Assembly: GCF_018332515.1 (NCBI RefSeq)
Contig: NZ_BOQD01000092.1
Span: forward strand, 1 to 53,785
Reading direction: 5' to 3'
From: Bacillus hominis
GTDB taxonomy: Bacteria; Bacillota; Bacilli; Bacillales; Bacillaceae_G
Length of the DNA stretch: 53,785 nucleotides
The translations under genes and the position numbers were made by a program. The number at the start of each line of letters is the position of its first letter. Position 1 is the first letter of the stretch. The notes below the pieces were generated by a model. The model worked only from the letters and a program-made list of their open reading frames with translations. It did not search any database and was not told where the DNA came from. Below, one piece after another: positions 19,596-28,858 of the stretch.

Positions 19596-19775
19596 CCCGG
19601 ATTCCCCCTTACCTAAAAATGTCATACGTTCTCATTTCACTATAACATTTTTCAGTTGTTTTTTTAATATTTAGATAAAATTTCGACGTGATAAAGTTTT
19701 ATATAAATTAAATAGTTCCAATGTATGAACTCCTGAATTTATTGCAAAACTATGTATAAATCGGAGGTGTAACTA

Positions 19776-20213
19776 TTGAATGGTTTTACTGTAGTACTTA
19801 TCAAATTCATATCGTGCATTATCGCATTTAGTATCGGACTAGCTTTATTTTTTCCCGCAACGTTCGTCCAAATTATTTCATTCAGTCTTTTTGTGACAAT
19901 CGTATCTTATATGTTCGTTGATAAAATTATTTTAAATCGCATTGGCAATACTGGTGCCATTATGACAGATTTCTTATTAGCGTATTTAAGCGTTTGGATT
20001 TTCGGTAATATTTTATTAGACAACTACATGCAAATTGCATGGGGAAGTATCCTTTCAGCGATTGTCTTCACATTATCAGAAGTAATTGTACATCGCTTCT
20101 CTAACTCACACACAAGACATCAAAACGATAATATTCATATTAATCGCCGTTTTGCATATGGTACGGAGTTTGCTGAAGAACAGAATGTGTTGGATAAAGA
20201 TAAGAAGAAGTAA
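19776..20213 (+). CDS. DUF2512 (YndM-like) membrane protein
   Basis: Small membrane protein of 145 residues with four predicted hydrophobic segments (about 5-27, 30-50, 60-80, 88-108) and a charged cytoplasmic tail rich in Arg, Asp and Lys. The layout and sequence (IALFFPATFVQIISFSLFVT, KIILNRIGN) match the YndM/DUF2512 family, which has no established function. The start codon is TTG, supported by GGAGGTG 7 bp upstream. It is divergent from the SIR2 gene and followed by its own terminator, so it is probably monocistronic. Confidence 0.85.
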   Translation: MNGFTVVLIKFISCIIAFSIGLALFFPATFVQIISFSLFVTIVSYMFVDKIILNRIGNTGAIMTDFLLAYLSVWIFGNILLDNYMQIAWGSILSAIVFTLSEVIVHRFSNSHTRHQNDNIHINRRFAYGTEFAEEQNVLDKDKKK

Positions 20214-20222
20214 CATTTTGAT

Positions 20223-20259
20223 GAAGGAGCTCTCTTTTTAATCGTGTGGGCTCCTTTTT
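20223..20259 (+). terminator. terminator of the DUF2512 gene
   Basis: The stem AAGGAGCTC / GGGCTCCTT is followed by a T run, directly after the gene on the plus strand. Confidence 0.7.
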
Positions 20260-20326
20260 CTGTACTGTCATTTCGGTACATGAAATTACATAGACCTACC
20301 GACAATATTTGATACGTTATCTTCAA

Positions 20327-20355
20327 ATAAAAAACTGCCTCTTATTTAGAGGCAG
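20327..20355 (-). terminator. terminator overlapping the isochorismatase stop codon
   Basis: The stem CTGCCTCT / AGAGGCAG followed by TTTTTT on the minus strand includes the last codons and the TAA of the hydrolase gene. Confidence 0.85.
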
Positions 20356-20872
20356 CCGCTTTCAAATCTTTTAACGTCACAACATCAGCAAACGCTCCAA
20401 ACACTACGTTATGATGCTTCACAATATTTTCAGCACGTAACACATCTGTATCAAATGTACTATGTGCATCACTTACTAACGTTACTTTATACCCTTCACT
20501 AAATGCTCTGCGTGTTGTCGTATCCACACAGTACTCAGTTTGCATGCCTGAAATAATGACGTGTTCAATTCCTTTTTCTTGTAACACTTCGTTTAAGTTT
20601 GTTTTATGGAATGAATCTGGCGTCGTCTTTTCAACGATACTATCACCCTCTTGTGGTGCAATTGCCGCATGCACCTTCCAGCCATCTGTACCTTTTTCTA
20701 ACGGGTGATCTTTTGGCCCGTTATGTTGGACATAAATAACCGGAATATCATTTGAGCGACATTCCTCAATGAGCGCTTGCAATGTTTCTAAAAACTTTTC
20801 CCCATTATGTACTGGCATTCCTGCTGTATACATACCCGCTTGCACATCAATAACTATTAATGCTTTTTTCAT
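20342..20872 (-). CDS. isochorismatase-family cysteine hydrolase
   Basis: Hydrolase of 176 residues in the isochorismatase/nicotinamidase fold. The catalytic triad is visible as Asp9 (IVIDVQAGM), Lys82 (IVEKTTPDSF) and Cys115 (SGMQTEYCVDTTTR, with the cis-peptide region before it). Members hydrolyse amides such as nicotinamide or ureidoglycine-like substrates; the metal-binding DxHxxH pattern of true nicotinamidases is not evident, so a PncA role is unlikely and the substrate is open. The ATG follows GGGAGC. The terminator starts within the stop codon. The nearest upstream gene on the strand, a GNAT gene, ends 44 bp before it, so the two may be cotranscribed. Confidence 0.88.
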   Translation of the reverse strand: MKKALIVIDVQAGMYTAGMPVHNGEKFLETLQALIEECRSNDIPVIYVQHNGPKDHPLEKGTDGWKVHAAIAPQEGDSIVEKTTPDSFHKTNLNEVLQEKGIEHVIISGMQTEYCVDTTTRRAFSEGYKVTLVSDAHSTFDTDVLRAENIVKHHNVVFGAFADVVTLKDLKAAASK

Positions 20873-20915
20873 TTCACACAGCTCCCTTTGTTTGTATACT
20901 CCCCTTGCATATTCA

Positions 20916-21455
20916 TTAGAATTGTTTATATTCCACCATCCAACAATCTTCTAATTTCCCCTCATGTAACTCGTGTTCCTTTAAAATCTTCACTTTTTTA
21001 AATCCGCATTTTTCATAACAGCTTATCGCACGCTCATTATTTACTCTAGGATCCATCGCTATCGCTTCTGCTCCTAAACTCTCTATAATGTATGTAATGG
21101 CTGCTTGAACGAGATTTGTTCCAATCCCTTTTCCCCAAAAGATCGGTTCACCGATAAATTGGTCCATGCCCCATATATTTTTTGATTCTTCATATCCATA
21201 TAAAGCTTTCCATTCAGAATCAACAGGATACATTTGTATGTAACCGATCGGTACTTCATCAAATTCTACTAAACATCTTTTTTCATTACTATTTGGATTA
21301 TGTATAAAATGTTCAAGTACATTCTCTACAGATTGCGGATTATCTCTTCCTTCGTAATACTGTAAAACTTTTGGATCTGTTAACCATTTGGAGATGATAG
21401 GTGCATCGTCTTTTGTTACATATCTAACCGATAAATTATTGTTTTGAAATAACAT
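20916..21455 (-). CDS. GNAT acetyltransferase, AAC(6')-like
   Basis: Protein of 179 residues of the Acetyltransf_8 / aminoglycoside 6'-acetyltransferase-like type. It begins with LSVRYVTKDDAPIISKWLTD, has the acetyl-CoA loop FWGKGIGTNLVQAA (about residues 105-118), the family segment AIAMDPRVNNERAISCYEKCGF, and a C-terminal DCWMVEY strand. Whether it modifies drugs or a cell metabolite cannot be told; chromosomal homologues are common in the B. cereus group. GAGGTG precedes the ATG. It lies between serS and the isochorismatase gene on the same strand. Confidence 0.85.
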   Translation of the reverse strand: MLFQNNNLSVRYVTKDDAPIISKWLTDPKVLQYYEGRDNPQSVENVLEHFIHNPNSNEKRCLVEFDEVPIGYIQMYPVDSEWKALYGYEESKNIWGMDQFIGEPIFWGKGIGTNLVQAAITYIIESLGAEAIAMDPRVNNERAISCYEKCGFKKVKILKEHELHEGKLEDCWMVEYKQF

Positions 21456-21516
21456 ATAGCACCTCGTTGCTAGTATTTTATAAACTGTTAAACTTTATTT
21501 TACATCATCATCTTTC

Positions 21517-22794
<1,278 letters not shown>

Positions 22795-22876
22795 TTATCT
22801 CTCCTTTAATAAGTGACTAATGTCATCTTCTTCGTTCACATTAAGCTTTTAAGATAGGGAATCTCACTAAAAAAAC

Positions 22877-23125
22877 ACAAAAAACTCCCGTCCCTATAAA
22901 AGGGACGAGAGTTAACCCGCGTTGCCACCCTAGTTGAAAGCATAGAAAATATAAGCTTTCCACTTAAAAAATTAACGGTTTTTAACCGGAAACGATTACT
23001 AACTTCACATTGAAGGGTTCCACATTTCGCTCAAGGACGGATTCACAAGCGCTTTCTATCGGTTTACACCACCCACCGACTCTCTAAAAGAAAAGATACT
23101 TGTTACTACTTCCTTTCATAGCTTT
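22877..23125 (-). promoter_or_regulatory. T-box riboswitch (Ser, UCC) before serS
   Basis: The T-box sequence AGGGTGGCAACGCGGG lies on the minus strand at about 22916-22931, with a following CTCTCGTCCCTTTT / AGGGACGGGAG terminator and T run. Stem I has AGAGAGTCGGTGGGTGGTG, and the specifier context GTGAATCCGTCC places TCC at 23039-23041, predicting tRNA-Ser. This agrees with the downstream gene. Confidence 0.92.
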
Positions 23126-23152
23126 TAAACAATATAAATTTTAATTATCATT

Positions 23153-23181
23153 ACTTTACAATAATTCTGTTTATTTTTCAA
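23153..23181 (-). promoter_or_regulatory. serS: candidate promoter of serS
   Basis: On the minus strand TTGAAA, a 17-bp spacer and TAAAGT lie about 30 bp upstream of the T-box 5' end. Confidence 0.5.
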
Positions 23182-23250
23182 GAAAATATTGTATCTTTAA
23201 AATAAAGAGTTCATATAATCAAACCACAAATAAACTGGAGGTTATTTACG

Positions 23251-23325
23251 ATGTTTCATATCACTTTGAAAGCAATAACTTCTACAAACTGGCGAGAAGC
23301 GCTTACTAAAACAATTTGGAGCTGA
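23251..23325 (+). pseudogene. 24-codon ORF, start of a BltD-like acetyltransferase, possibly now a leader peptide
   Basis: A strong CTGGAGG site 9 bp upstream drives an ATG reading MFHITLKAITSTNWREALTK and ending after TIWS. The first part resembles the N-terminus of spermine/diamine acetyltransferases (ItLkpiTxxNWrEc), after which the match breaks off, so the gene seems deleted after codon 17. Its stop is 4 bp before the TTG start of the kinase gene, whose own GGAG site lies inside its last codons. The remnant may thus now couple translation into the kinase. The family match is a short-motif judgement. Confidence 0.5.
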
Positions 23326-23329
23326 GACT

Positions 23330-23833
23330 TTGAAATCGACATTAATCATTCTTCGAGGAAACTCCGCAAGTGGCAAAACAACAATCGCAAAAGAACTGCA
23401 AGAACATTTTGGGCAAGGTACACTTCTAGTCTCTCAAGACGTTGTGCGTAGAGATATGCTAAGGGTGCACGATACAATGGGTAACTTATCTCATGATTTA
23501 CTATTTGAAATTACGAAGTATGGAAAAGGAAAATGTGAATTTGTTATTTTAGAAGGTATACTGAACAGTCGTAGGTACGGCGATATGTTAAGAGAATTAA
23601 TACATAATTTTGAAGGAAACGCTTATACATATTATTTTGACTTATCACTTGAAGAAACAATTAGACGGCATAATACAAGAGAAAAACGCCATGAATTTGG
23701 TGAGGATTCATTACAAAAATGGTATAATCCTCACGATACAATTGAAGTTGCTAGAGAAACTCTTTTTACAGATAATTTCACGCAAAAAGATATATTTCAT
23801 GCGATTCTTAATGATATTACAATGCAAAAATAA
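23330..23833 (+). CDS. P-loop small-molecule kinase-like protein
   Basis: Protein of 167 residues with a Walker A at the N-terminus (LRGNSASGKTTIAKEL, residues 8-23), the DVVRRDML segment, a Walker B-like FVILEG (about 72-77), and a lid with RRHNTREKRHEFG. This is the AAA_33 / uridine-kinase-like family that is frequent in Bacillus as stand-alone kinases of unknown substrate; a zeta-toxin relation is possible at fold level, but no antitoxin is next to it. The start is TTG with GGAG 8 bp upstream, right after a 24-codon ORF. A terminator follows directly. Confidence 0.8.
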   Translation: MKSTLIILRGNSASGKTTIAKELQEHFGQGTLLVSQDVVRRDMLRVHDTMGNLSHDLLFEITKYGKGKCEFVILEGILNSRRYGDMLRELIHNFEGNAYTYYFDLSLEETIRRHNTREKRHEFGEDSLQKWYNPHDTIEVARETLFTDNFTQKDIFHAILNDITMQK

Positions 23834-23863
23834 GACTGACGAAATGAGTCAGTCTTATTTTCA
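23832..23863 (+). terminator. terminator of the kinase gene
   Basis: The stem AAGACTGACGAAATGAGTCAGTCTT, followed by ATTTT, starts at the stop codon of the kinase gene. The arms are AAGACTGAC and TCAGTCTT. Confidence 0.75.
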
Positions 23864-24132
23864 TTATGTACTTTGTATTTCAGTTTTCATTACAGAGCAA
23901 TTTTTACATATGTAATAATAGATGTGCATTTCCCCGAACAGAAAATCAACTACTGAAATAAGTTCTCGTTCTTTAATATCTTGTGTAATTGTAGCAATAT
24001 AATTCATCTCTTTAGAACAAGTTGGGCATACCAAATCCTCTGGAAGATCTTCATATAATGTGCCCCTAATAATCTACATACACATTCCGAACCGAACAAA
24101 TCGAAAGCTTCCCAGTAGCTATCTTCATCAGT
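23864..24132 (-). pseudogene. frameshifted zinc-ribbon protein gene
   Basis: The minus strand encodes, in one frame, TDEDSYWEAFDLFGSECVCR LLG; then, after a frame change near 24060-24070, GTLYEDLPEDLVCPTCSKEM and a continuation ending VCKN-type CKNC and MKTEIQST. The CPTC and CKNC pairs 46 residues apart look like a zinc ribbon. The downstream frame has a stop (TAG) just before the join and no start, so the gene is broken by a single-base indel. I do not recognise the family. A VOC fragment abuts its 5' end head to head. Confidence 0.5.
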
Positions 24133-24134
24133 AG

Positions 24135-24242
24135 GTAGAAGCTGGTTATCCTTTATTAAATGGACCACGTTTCACTGGAGATGGCTATTACGAAAGTGTA
24201 ATAGGTGATCCGGAAGGCAATCAAATAGAAATCACTATTTAA
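24135..24242 (+). pseudogene. C-terminal fragment of a VOC (glyoxalase-fold) gene
   Basis: An open frame of 35 codons reads [20 protein letters not shown] and then [15 protein letters not shown] before TAA. The SVxxDPEGNxIEIT ending is the classic C-terminus of VOC-family dioxygenase/resistance proteins. A TAG two codons before GEAG and the lack of a start show that only the tail, about a quarter of a normal gene, remains. Confidence 0.65.
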
Positions 24243-24294
24243 CAATCGTTTATCTTTTCTGAAGAACAAATGAAAATTAGTTTGGAGGAATCAT

Positions 24295-24780
24295 ATGCAT
24301 AAGCTACATTTCAAAAAATTTGAAGCAATAGATTTTAATCTATACTTCCAGCTTGTATCGAACGAAAAAGTCATGGCACAAATTACAGAGCGCATCATTC
24401 CGTTAGAAGAAGCACAAAGCGACTATGAAAAATTGTTAAGGCGCAATGAAAAACATAAACTGTATGGGTCTTATAAAGTCTATAACAGTGTAACAAATGA
24501 ATTTATCGGACCTGGACATATAACAGTAAATGAGGATGATTTTAAAGAAGCTGAACTTGGTTATATGTTATTGCCAGAACACTGGGGATAAAAATATGGT
24601 AGTTGTATTGCAAGAGAATTAATTGAAATAGCGAAGCAGACAGATGTAAACGTACTAAAGGCAATTATCGATCCAAATAATATTCCCTCTCGAAAAATTT
24701 TATTAAACGTTGGTTTTACATCAAGTATAGTTTGTGAGATTGATGGATTACCTGGGGAGATTTTAAGTAAATATATTTAA
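24295..24780 (+). pseudogene. GNAT acetyltransferase gene with one internal stop codon
   Basis: Codons 1-98 read a RimJ-like GNAT start (MHKLHFKKFEAIDFNLYFQL, later KEAELGYMLLPEHWG). Codon 99 is TAA at 24589-24591. The same frame continues without a break to TAA at 24780 (KYGSCIARELIEIAKQ, then IIDPNNIPSRKILLNVGF, the usual acetyl-CoA and C-terminal motifs). The 161-residue total is the normal family length. A single nonsense change, probably in a Lys or Gln codon of the G-x-K/Q-Y-G loop, is the only defect visible. The TTGGAGG ribosome binding site is intact, so inactivation seems recent, or a read error is possible. Confidence 0.85.
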
Positions 24781-24786
24781 CTATTC

Positions 24787-24830
24787 AAAAAGGCAATGTT
24801 ACATTCGAAATACTTGTAACATTGCCTTTT
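24787..24830 (+). terminator. terminator after the GNAT pseudogene
   Basis: A 15-bp stem AAAAGGCAATGTTAC / GTAACATTGCCTTTT lies six bases after the stop codon. Confidence 0.85.
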
Positions 24831-25096
24831 ATTCATTATTTTGATCCATTGCTACGCTTCAAAATCTCACTCTAGGAATAATCACCCTCGCTCATTCATC
24901 TACTTATAACGTATAGTCAGTTCTATTTTTCTACCCGCTTTTTCACATTACGAATAGCTGAAACACGACCCGAAAGCCTTTACCATTTAAAATGGAAGTA
25001 AAGGCTAAATATGACCCGAAAAATGTTTTCAACTTTCCGCAAAGTATTCCGCCCTTTTAATAGTCTAAAATGAAAGTTATAGTTTATATTTCTAGC
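24831..25096. other. gene-free region
   Basis: I see no coding frame, ribosome binding site or RNA gene here; only weak imperfect repeats (CCCGAAA at 24971 and CCCGAAAAA at 25015). Confidence 0.5.
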
Positions 25097-25149
25097 AAAA
25101 AATGAACGATTCTTTCCGTGAAAATTATGGGAAGAATCGTTCATTTTTT
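25097..25149. terminator. bidirectional intrinsic terminator
   Basis: Perfect 18-bp stem (25097-25114 with 25132-25149) with A run on one side and T run on the other. It lies downstream of the methyltransferase gene on the minus strand. Confidence 0.8.
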
Positions 25150-25211
25150 ATGTTGGAAATAATTCGTTTCTTTTGCATGATAGTGATTTGGTTTCACACT
25201 TCCCCATCACC

Positions 25212-25769
25212 TTACATAAAGCAAGTGAACACGAAAGCCGGTGGAATATTCCAGTTTATTTTCTTCACCTCAATATTTGCAAAAAATGAACGAAAAAATT
25301 GTTGTTTAAAGCGTGTATATTGGAAAGTAATAAATTTCCCTTCTTCTCCTAATACTTCTTTTGTTACCTGTAATATCTTTGTAGAGGTATCAAGGGATAA
25401 ACTGGTAAATGGCAATCCTGAAATAATATAATCCACTTGGGTAATTTTATATTGCTGAACATACTTTTCCGTATATTCGGCAGAGTCATGAATAATGTAC
25501 ACATTTTCCATGTGTGAATATCGCTCTTGAAGTATACGGTAAAACTGTGCGTTATTCTCAATAATTAACAATACCGTTTCATTATGTTTATGTTGAACGA
25601 GCTGTTCCGTAAACACTCCAGTTCCTGGTCCATACTCAATAATACATTTTGCTTGTTCAAAATTTATAGGGGCTACCATTTGTTTTGCAAGTTTCTTAGA
25701 ACTTGACAATACTGCTCCTACAGTTCTTGGGTGCTTTATATATTCACTTAAAAAATGTAGTACATGCAT
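25212..25769 (-). CDS. class I SAM-dependent methyltransferase (phospholipid/rRNA-dimethylase-like)
   Basis: Protein of 185 residues. SAM motif I is CIIEYGPGTGVFTEQLV (about residues 42-58), followed by IIENNAQFY (motif II-like acidic region), a post-motif VYIIHDSA, and motif IV-like DYIISGLPFTSL (about 113-124). The GLPF in place of NPPY/NLPY is typical of the phospholipid N-methyltransferase / KsgA-like subgroup. The N-terminus, HFLSEYIKHPRTVGAVLSSS, also fits that subgroup. Substrate cannot be assigned. GGAAGAGG precedes the ATG. It is a single gene with a terminator downstream. Confidence 0.78.
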   Translation of the reverse strand: MHVLHFLSEYIKHPRTVGAVLSSSKKLAKQMVAPINFEQAKCIIEYGPGTGVFTEQLVQHKHNETVLLIIENNAQFYRILQERYSHMENVYIIHDSAEYTEKYVQQYKITQVDYIISGLPFTSLSLDTSTKILQVTKEVLGEEGKFITFQYTRFKQQFFRSFFANIEVKKINWNIPPAFVFTCFM

Positions 25770-25923
25770 AGTCTTCTTCCTCTTTCCTTGTAGGATACAA
25801 GGTATACTCTACTAAAAAAATATGAAAATATGATGAGAAATACATAAGATATTCTTAATGTCCCCCTAAATACAAAAGAAACTTAAACGATTAGTCACCA
25901 CTTTTGTTTACATAATAATATTA

Positions 25924-26229
25924 TTGTTTATTTTCAACTTTTTTATAAATAAGTACGGAAACCCCACATTTGTTACCCTATTTGAGAACGGACAAATCAT
26001 GTTTGGAAATGATTTTCACGACTATTATGAATGGTGGCCAGCTGGGGTCCAATGTGAGGATTTGCTTGTAGTTGCTGCACCTTGTAATGAAATTGCTACT
26101 TGGGCGGTATATTTCAAGTATTTTTATCAGGATGAATCAAATAAACATACTTTACATGGCGGTGCACCTATTATCAAAGGTGAAAAATGGGTTATGACGC
26201 AATGGATGAGAAGAAGAGCATTGTTGTAA
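25924..26229 (+). pseudogene. chimeric ORF ending in a prolyl 4-hydroxylase tail
   Basis: The last 41 codons (from about 26104), AVYFKYFYQDESNKHTLHGG then APIIKGEKWVMTQWMRRR, match the C-terminus of Bacillus prolyl 4-hydroxylase, including the second Fe-ligand His and the 2-oxoglutarate-binding Lys. The body of the enzyme (HxD ligands and N-terminal half) is missing. The first 60 codons (KYGNPTFVTLFENGQIMFGN, YYEWWPAGVQCEDLLVV) do not match it, and I do not recognise them. The TTG start has no convincing ribosome binding site. Most likely a deletion joined two gene remnants in frame; a functional novel small protein is less likely. Confidence 0.6.
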
Positions 26230-26351
26230 CAAGTAAATTTACCGACTTTATCATTTTAACCGAGAAGCCCTCCTCTAGACCAAGTGAAGGTTAGGATAGT
26301 TCAATTCCAATCTTCACTTGAAGTTTTTTGTGAAATTCATTGAAAACATAC

Positions 26352-26385
26352 AAACAGCCATCATTTCATGGAATGATGGCTGTTT
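26352..26385. terminator. intrinsic terminator between convergent genes
   Basis: Perfect 14-bp stem AAACAGCCATCATT / AATGATGGCTGTTT. It could serve the permease operon on the minus strand or the plus-strand ORF. Confidence 0.7.
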
Positions 26386-26453
26386 CTGTTTACCATTATA
26401 CATAATTTTAACTTGATGGCTGCGTTATTTATAACAGCCAAGCAACCTCCCTA

Positions 26454-27890
26454 CTATACAATAGAAAACATCATATACACTCCAACAACGAAGAAAACGG
26501 CTAATGTCTTAATTATCGTAATACCAAAAATCTCTTTATAAGCTTCCCGATGCGTTAATCCTGTAACCGCAAGTAAGGTTATAACTGCTCCGTTATGAGG
26601 TAAAGTATCCATACCTCCTGCTGCCATTGCAATTACACGATGCAGCACATCTAACGGAATATCAAAGTTCGCTGCCGCTTCAATATATTTTTCTGCCATT
26701 AAACCTAATGTAATACTCATTCCACCCGAACCTGATCCCGTCAGACCGCACAAAATATTCGTCATGACCGCTCCGCTAATTAAAGGGTTTGAAAATGTTC
26801 CTGTCAAAGAATTTTGAATCATGACAAATCCGGGTAAAGCTGCTATAACGGCACCAAATCCATACTCGGCTGCAGTGTTCATGGCAGCTAAGATTGAACC
26901 ACTTACGCCCACGCTTGTAATAGATTGAAACTGTTCTTTTACCGCTTGGAAGTTTAATAATATAGCACCAAGTATTCCGATAAGAAGTGCCATTTCCACT
27001 GACCAAATACCTACGACTTGTCCCATATCAATCGTTCCGTACTCCTTCAAACCTATAGATGCAAAATCAAATCCCTTTGTATACCATACAGGGATGAATG
27101 CTGTAAAGACTTTATTCATCACTCCAACCAGTACAAGCGGAAGAAAAGCTACCCAGTAACTAGCTGGAATAACATCACTGGACACAATCGGCGTTTGCAC
27201 TGGTTGTGCGCTAGTTGTGGCAGCCAGTTCAGAAGTGGCACCGCCTTTTCCGAAGTATCCCTCTCCCTTAGCCGCAGCCTTCTTCCTACACCTTTCCAAA
27301 TACAGCATCCCACATATAAAGATAAACAATGCTCCGATAATTCCTAATGTAGGAGCTGCATAAATATCTGTTTTAAAGAACGTAGTTGGAATAACATTTT
27401 GGATTTGAGGCGATCCAGGAAGCGAATCCATCGAAAACGTGAATGCACTGAATGCGATTGTCGCTGGAATGAGACGTTTCGGAATGTCTGCCTCGCGAAA
27501 TAATTGCGCCGCAAATGGATAAATCGCAAATACTGCGACAAATAAACTGACACCACTGTATGTAAGAATCGCTCCCATTAACACAATAGAAAGAATAGCT
27601 CTTTTCACACCTATAAAATGGATGATAATTTTCGCGATTTTTTCTGCTATCCCAGTGATTTCTACCACTTTACCGAATATCGCTCCAAGCAAAAACACAG
27701 GAAAATATAATTTTATGAATCCGACCATCTTCGCCATAAAAACATTAGAAAAGAACGGTAAAACATTCGCCGGTTCCGTTAAAAACACAGCTAACAAAGC
27801 ACATAACGGAGCGAATAAAATGACTGAGAATCCTCGGTAAGCTACAAATATAAGCAAGCCAAGCGATAGCAATACAATCAATAAATCCAT
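26454..27890 (-). CDS. GntP-family permease (YxjC-like organic acid transporter)
   Basis: Very hydrophobic protein of 478 residues with about 12-14 membrane segments. Family features include the N-terminal LLIVLLSLGLLIFVAYRG, FSMDSLPGSPQIQN, the repeat-loop GSGSGGMSITLG, and AAGGMDTLPHNGAVITLL near the C-terminus. It most resembles YxjC-type permeases suggested to carry hydroxybutyrate or other short-chain acids; the substrate is inferred from its operon partners. The start is ATG at 27890 with AGGGGGAT 8 bp upstream, though a TTG six codons earlier is in frame. It is the last gene of the sigma-54 operon, and a GC-rich hairpin lies between it and the crotonase gene. Confidence 0.85.
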   Translation of the reverse strand: MDLLIVLLSLGLLIFVAYRGFSVILFAPLCALLAVFLTEPANVLPFFSNVFMAKMVGFIKLYFPVFLLGAIFGKVVEITGIAEKIAKIIIHFIGVKRAILSIVLMGAILTYSGVSLFVAVFAIYPFAAQLFREADIPKRLIPATIAFSAFTFSMDSLPGSPQIQNVIPTTFFKTDIYAAPTLGIIGALFIFICGMLYLERCRKKAAAKGEGYFGKGGATSELAATTSAQPVQTPIVSSDVIPASYWVAFLPLVLVGVMNKVFTAFIPVWYTKGFDFASIGLKEYGTIDMGQVVGIWSVEMALLIGILGAILLNFQAVKEQFQSITSVGVSGSILAAMNTAAEYGFGAVIAALPGFVMIQNSLTGTFSNPLISGAVMTNILCGLTGSGSGGMSITLGLMAEKYIEAAANFDIPLDVLHRVIAMAAGGMDTLPHNGAVITLLAVTGLTHREAYKEIFGITIIKTLAVFFVVGVYMMFSIV

Positions 27891-27968
27891 AACCGTAATC
27901 CCCCTCAATAAAATGGATTCTCTTAAATTTACTTTACACCCTTTTATATTTTTATATATTGTTGCAAC

Positions 27969-27985
27969 GCCTGCCAGAGGCAGGC
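27969..27985 (-). other. intercistronic RNA hairpin
   Basis: A perfect GCCTGCC / GGCAGGC stem with a 3-nt loop lies between the crotonase and permease genes. It has no T run on the minus strand, so it looks like an mRNA processing or stability element rather than a terminator. It is followed by the small palindrome GTTGCAAC. Confidence 0.5.
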
Positions 27986-28001
27986 ATTACTTTTTGTTAT
28001 T

Positions 28002-28793
28002 TTATTTATGATGAAAAAGCGGTACCCTCTTTTCTATAAAAGCCTCCACTCCCTCTCTTACATCACTCGTTTGAAATACATGGCCGAAATTCTCAGCTTC
28101 TATTTTTAGCCCGTCCTCAAGAGAAGAAGATAATCCCTTATTGATAGATTGCTTCATCAAAGATAAAGCAGGAAGGGAAAATCGAGCCATCTTCGCAGCT
28201 AGTTCCTTCGCCTTATTCAGCGCTTCGCCACGCGGAACAACATGATTCACCAAACCAACTCGCCAAGCTACTTCGGCAGTGAACGGTTCACCAGTGAACA
28301 TCATTTCTTTCGCGCTTGCAGTTCCTATTAATCGAGGCAAACGTTGCGTGCCTCCCGCACCTGGAAACAATCCTAACTTCACCTCCGGAAGTCCGATTTG
28401 GGCATGTTCTTCTATAATCCGTAAATCACATGATAAGGCTAATTCACACCCGCCCCCAAGCGCTAATCCGTTAATAGCAGCGATTACAGGCTTCGGCAAT
28501 CTTTCTATTTTATTTAATGGGTTCTGAAGCCACAATGATTTTCCCTCTGCATATTCACTCCCTTTCCCAATCCATTCCGGAAACGACTTGATGTCCCCTC
28601 CTGCAACGAAAGCCTTTTCTCCAGCACCAGTTAAAAGTACAGCAATTACTTCATCATCCCGTTCGATTTCGTCGACCGCCGTCGTCAGTTGCTCAATCAC
28701 AGCACAGCTCAGTACATTCACAGGAGGATTATCAATGATAACCGTCGCGATTCCTTTTTCTTTGGACCATGTAACAACCCGCTTATTTTCCAA
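28002..28793 (-). CDS. enoyl-CoA hydratase/isomerase (crotonase) family protein
   Basis: Crotonase-fold enzyme of 263 residues. It has the CoA oxyanion-hole motifs GAGEKAFVAGGDIKSF (about 55-70) and INGLALGGGCELALSCDLRI (about 109-128). The catalytic Glu region LPEVKLGLFPGAGGTQRLPR (Glu about 140) fits a hydratase. It likely hydrates an enoyl-CoA made from the product of the neighbouring CoA ligase, in carnitine- or short-chain-acid-type catabolism. The start codon is TTG at 28793, with AAGGGAT 5 bp upstream and no better start nearby. It lies 65 bp downstream of the ligase gene on the same strand. Confidence 0.87.
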   Translation of the reverse strand: MENKRVVTWSKEKGIATVIIDNPPVNVLSCAVIEQLTTAVDEIERDDEVIAVLLTGAGEKAFVAGGDIKSFPEWIGKGSEYAEGKSLWLQNPLNKIERLPKPVIAAINGLALGGGCELALSCDLRIIEEHAQIGLPEVKLGLFPGAGGTQRLPRLIGTASAKEMMFTGEPFTAEVAWRVGLVNHVVPRGEALNKAKELAAKMARFSLPALSLMKQSINKGLSSSLEDGLKIEAENFGHVFQTSDVREGVEAFIEKRVPLFHHK

Positions 28794-28858
28794 TGAAATC
28801 CCTTCTTTCCAATATGTAATGAGATAAAAAGCAAACTGTTTTACTACCCTTCAGCACA

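Noticed and set aside
23330-23833. Zeta-type toxin of a toxin-antitoxin pair
   Set aside because: No epsilon-like antitoxin gene is adjacent; the preceding 24-codon ORF resembles an acetyltransferase start, and the sequence fits stand-alone kinase-like proteins better.
23864-26229. Genomic island or prophage remnant as an explanation for the cluster of broken genes
   Set aside because: No integrase, transposase, tRNA gene, att-like repeat or phage gene is visible; ordinary gene decay explains the debris.
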